DNA of 7,462 nt from contig CAIQND010000134.1 of the NCBI GenBank assembly GCA_903873045.1, forward strand, positions 1-7,462. The letters are read 5' to 3'. How positions within the stretch are numbered: the stretch's first letter is position 1; each line of letters begins with the position of its first letter. Source of the stretch: an uncultured Methylococcaceae bacterium (lineage in GTDB: Bacteria; Pseudomonadota; Gammaproteobacteria; Methylococcales; Methylomonadaceae). Below the pieces are notes generated by a model. The model was not told the origin of the DNA and made no database searches. It worked only from the letters and a program-made list of their open reading frames with translations. Below, piece after piece: positions 6,350-7,462 of this stretch. The position numbers and the translations under genes were made by a program.

Positions 6350-7000
6350 ATGAAACCATATAACCCAACACTAAAATCATATTCTCGTAACTTGCGCTGT
6401 AACCTGACCGATGCCGAACAACTACTCTGGTCAAAATTACGTCGCAAACAAATATTAGGTTTACAGTTTTATCGCCAGAAACCCGTATCAGGCTTCATCG
6501 TCGATTTTTATTGCGCGGCTGCCAATTTGGTTATTGAGCTAGACGGATCGCAACACGTCGAGCCAGAACACCAAATAAAAGACATTCAAAGAGATCAAAA
6601 ATTGAAGACATTAGGCTTACAAGTATTACGCTTTAACAATCATCAGGTATTAACAGAACTGGATGCCGTGATGGATATGGTGTTTGAGGTAGTTAAAAAG
6701 AAAATCCCCCCTAACCCCCCTTTTACAAAGGGGGGAATAAAAGCAGTAACCGCCGAAACGGATGCCCTCCCCATTACAGAAGATATACAAAACTCACCCA
6801 TTTTTGCAGAAAAGAAACGAGACACACCCATTTTTGAAAAAATAGTGACAAACATACCTTCCTTTGAAGAAGTTGCTCCAAACTCAATCCCCTTTGAAGA
6901 AGTCGCGCCAAACTCACCCTCCTCTGAAGAAACTCCAAACACACCCCCCTTTGACAAAGGGGGGCAGGGGGGATTTTCAAAAAAAGGTAACTCACAATGA
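6350..7000 (+). CDS. DUF559 (Vsr-like, PDDEXK-fold) endonuclease with repeat-derived C-terminal tail
   Basis: Residues 1-116 form a complete DUF559 domain, a small endonuclease-like fold related to the very-short-patch-repair nuclease Vsr. Family landmarks are YSRNLRCNLTDAEQLLWSKLR (split over 11-31), FYRQKPVSGFIVDFYC (40-55), VIELDGSQH (61-69) and QVLRFNNHQVL (91-101). D52, E63 and D65 are the likely metal-binding acids and H69 a further conserved residue. The cellular substrate is unknown. The usual domain ends near residue 116. After it the frame reads through repeat R4 (IPPNPPFTKGG, 119-129), a low-complexity stretch with about 10-residue units (148-196) and repeat R5 (PPFDKGGQGGF, 199-209), ending at TGA 6998-7000, which overlaps the hsdS ATG. 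The tail is unlikely to be part of the enzyme. Translation probably uses the G-rich end of R3 as ribosome-binding site. It is not a normal R-M subunit. Confidence 0.85.
   Translation: MKPYNPTLKSYSRNLRCNLTDAEQLLWSKLRRKQILGLQFYRQKPVSGFIVDFYCAAANLVIELDGSQHVEPEHQIKDIQRDQKLKTLGLQVLRFNNHQVLTELDAVMDMVFEVVKKKIPPNPPFTKGGIKAVTAETDALPITEDIQNSPIFAEKKRDTPIFEKIVTNIPSFEEVAPNSIPFEEVAPNSPSSEETPNTPPFDKGGQGGFSKKGNSQ
6702..6738 (+). repeat. Palindromic C6/G6 repeat copy R4, at the end of the DUF559 domain
   Basis: The copy reads AAATCCCCCC, TAA, CCCCCCTTTT, AC, AAAGGGGGG, AAT. The hairpin is CCCCCCTTT with AAAGGGGGG around TAC. The spacer TAA is not in the DUF559 frame, so the frame continues as IPPNPPFTKGG. 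Confidence 0.92.
6791..6937 (+). repeat. Degenerate tandem array of about 30-base units in the DUF559 tail
   Basis: Five imperfect units start at 6791, 6824, 6851, 6881 and 6911, with lengths 33, 27, 30, 30 and 27 bases, all multiples of three. A sixth start at 6938 merges into repeat R5. They encode NSPIFAEKKRD, TPIFEKIVT, NIPSFEEVAP, NSIPFEEVAP, NSPSSEETP and then NTPPFDKGG. The shared core AACNCACCCNCCTTTGAAGAA resembles the CACCCCCCTTTGACAAAG half of R5, so the array probably expanded from that repeat half and then diverged. Confidence 0.75.
6944..6976 (-). repeat. Palindromic C6/G6 repeat copy R5, upstream of hsdS
   Basis: The copy reads CCCCCCTTT, GAC, AAAGGGGGG, CA, GGGGGGATTTT, in the same orientation as R1 and R3. 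The hairpin arms are perfect 9-mers. It ends 20 bases before the hsdS ATG at 6997. The hsdS Shine-Dalgarno AAGG (6984-6987) lies just outside it. Confidence 0.92.
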
Positions 7001-7341
7001 CTATCCAACAATTATTGACCGATCACATCGACATCTGGACAGCCGCCGATACCGCCAAGAAATCAGGCCGTGGCCGCAGTTCGGGTAATGCTGCCAGCGT
7101 CTATGGCATCAAGAAATTGCGCGAGTTGATACTGGAACTGGCTGTACGTGGCAAGCTGGTGCCGCAAGATGTGAATGATGAACCTGCCAGTGAGTTGCTT
7201 AAAAGGATAGAGACTGAAAAGGCTAGGTTGATTGCTGAGGGTAAGATTAAGAGCAAATCCCCCCTAACCCCCCTTTTACAAAGGGGGGGATCAACTACAA
7301 CCTCGTCAACTCCAGTAATATCGGAGCCATTTGCGCTGTAA
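6997..7341 (+). pseudogene. hsdS: Type I specificity subunit HsdS, N-terminal fragment only
   Basis: HsdS normally binds the recognition sequence through two target-recognition domains and is usually 400-600 residues. Only its N-terminal lead is here. Residues 1-85 match the EcoEI/EcoAI-type start, with VYGIKKLRELILELAVRGK (35-53), LVPQDVNDEPASELLKRI (54-71) and EKARLIAEGKIK (74-85). Repeat R6 then supplies KSPLTPLLQRGGS. The last residues, ISEPFAL, resemble the usual IS..EKPFALP.GW linker, but the frame ends at TAA 7339-7341 exactly where the first recognition domain should begin. The DNA after it drops to about 20% GC. The start has AAGG at 6984-6987 and overlaps the preceding stop (ATGA). 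The fragment carries no DNA-recognition domain, so HsdM and HsdR have no specificity partner from this copy. Confidence 0.88.
7255..7291 (+). repeat. Palindromic C6/G6 repeat copy R6, inside the hsdS fragment
   Basis: The copy reads AAATCCCCCC, TAA, CCCCCCTTTT, AC, AAAGGGGGGG, AT, nearly identical to R4 and in the same orientation. It is inserted after codon 86 of hsdS in a different reading phase from R4 and contributes SPLTPLLQRGG without a stop codon. Confidence 0.92.
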
Positions 7342-7462
7342 AATAACACCTTGATTAATAAGATAATTTATTTTTAACAAATTATTTTATCATTCTAACA
7401 TATTGTAATTATTAGCTTTAATTCTGGGGTGGAAATTTGTAAAAAACGCATTTCATCAAAAT
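7342..7462. other. AT-rich segment after broken hsdS, no gene recognised
   Basis: From 7339 to the window end only 25 of 124 bases are G or C, much lower than in the hsd genes. All plus frames meet stops within a few codons. On the minus strand a short open stretch (7395-7460, reading FDEMRFLQISTPELKLIITIC then stop) could be the end of a gene that begins beyond the window, but it is too short to identify. The sharp change of composition next to a cut-off hsdS suggests a recombination or insertion boundary near 7338. Confidence 0.5.

Larger units (their letters stand above)
6311..6738 (+). mobile_element. Putative mobile unit: DUF559 nuclease gene between inverted repeats R3 and R4
   Basis: Copies R3 (6311-6349) and R4 (6702-6738) lie in opposite orientation around the conserved part of the DUF559 gene. 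Their GGGGGGATTT / AAATCCCCCC ends face inward and their hairpin ends face outward. The left repeat ends one base before the ATG, and the right one begins at codon 117-118, where the conserved nuclease domain finishes. The block sits exactly where the yhcG-like gene is cut. This geometry suggests a compact element of about 430 bases carrying its own endonuclease. No transposase and no clear target duplication are seen, so mobility is inference. Confidence 0.5.

Noticed and set aside
5981..7000. A designed two-gene defence module (DUF1016 plus DUF559)
   Set aside because: The DUF1016 gene lacks its nuclease half and ends in a repeat, so disruption is a better explanation than a paired system.
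6643..7011. 122-codon open frame on the minus strand opposite the DUF559 tail
   Set aside because: It is open because palindromic repeats and low-complexity units avoid stops on both strands. It has no conserved domain of its own.
3763..7291. CRISPR array
   Set aside because: The copies are irregularly spaced, in both orientations, and separated by genes rather than by uniform spacers. No cas genes are present.
7362..7391. AT-rich imperfect inverted repeat as a terminator
   Set aside because: The arms match only about 10 of 13 positions, contain almost no G or C, and such matches are expected by chance at 20% GC.

Overview
The window looks like a gammaproteobacterial chromosome segment in which an ordinary cell-division operon is followed by a decaying type I restriction-modification (R-M) locus full of short palindromic repeats. 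The gene order ftsY-ftsE-ftsX, with sequences close to the E. coli proteins, supports Gammaproteobacteria. The dispersed repeat families (a CCCCCC/GGGGGG hairpin repeat, an AAGCTGGAGCTT hairpin repeat and a GATGGGCA hairpin repeat) remind me of methanotroph (Methylococcales) genomes. That lower-rank placement is recollection and inference, not proof.

Layout. 1-59 is the C-terminal end of ftsY. 66-722 is ftsE and 726-1751 is ftsX, tightly packed as one operon. 1752-2004 is intergenic and holds four near-perfect hairpins (1776-1878) plus a pair of competing stems. 2005-4377 is hsdR, 4378-4508 a repeat-filled gap, and 4509-5984 hsdM. 5981-6340 is the N-terminal part of a YhcG/DUF1016 gene, cut off by a repeat. 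6350-7000 is a DUF559 (Vsr-like) endonuclease gene with a repeat-derived tail. 6997-7341 is the first about 110 codons of hsdS, which stops before any target-recognition domain. 7342-7462 is about 20% GC with no gene I can name.

How the genes work together. FtsE and FtsX form the inner-membrane ABC complex that controls septal peptidoglycan hydrolysis, and FtsY is the SRP receptor. HsdR, HsdM and HsdS would form an EcoEI/EcoAI-like type I enzyme. HsdR and HsdM keep all their catalytic motifs, but HsdS lacks specificity domains here, so the system is probably inactive unless an HsdS is supplied elsewhere.

The most interesting signal is a family of up to 39-bp palindromic repeats, with six copies (R1-R6) between 3763 and 7291. 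One copy sits in frame inside an HsdR linker, one lies between hsdR and hsdM, one truncates the yhcG-like gene, and one interrupts hsdS. Two inverted copies (R3 and R4) tightly bracket the DUF559 nuclease gene. R3 ends on the base before its ATG and R4 begins where its conserved domain ends. This suggests a nuclease-plus-palindrome mobile unit, analogous in logic to RAYT/REP or homing-endonuclease systems. A tandem array of about 10-codon units between R4 and R5 appears to have grown from the same repeat.
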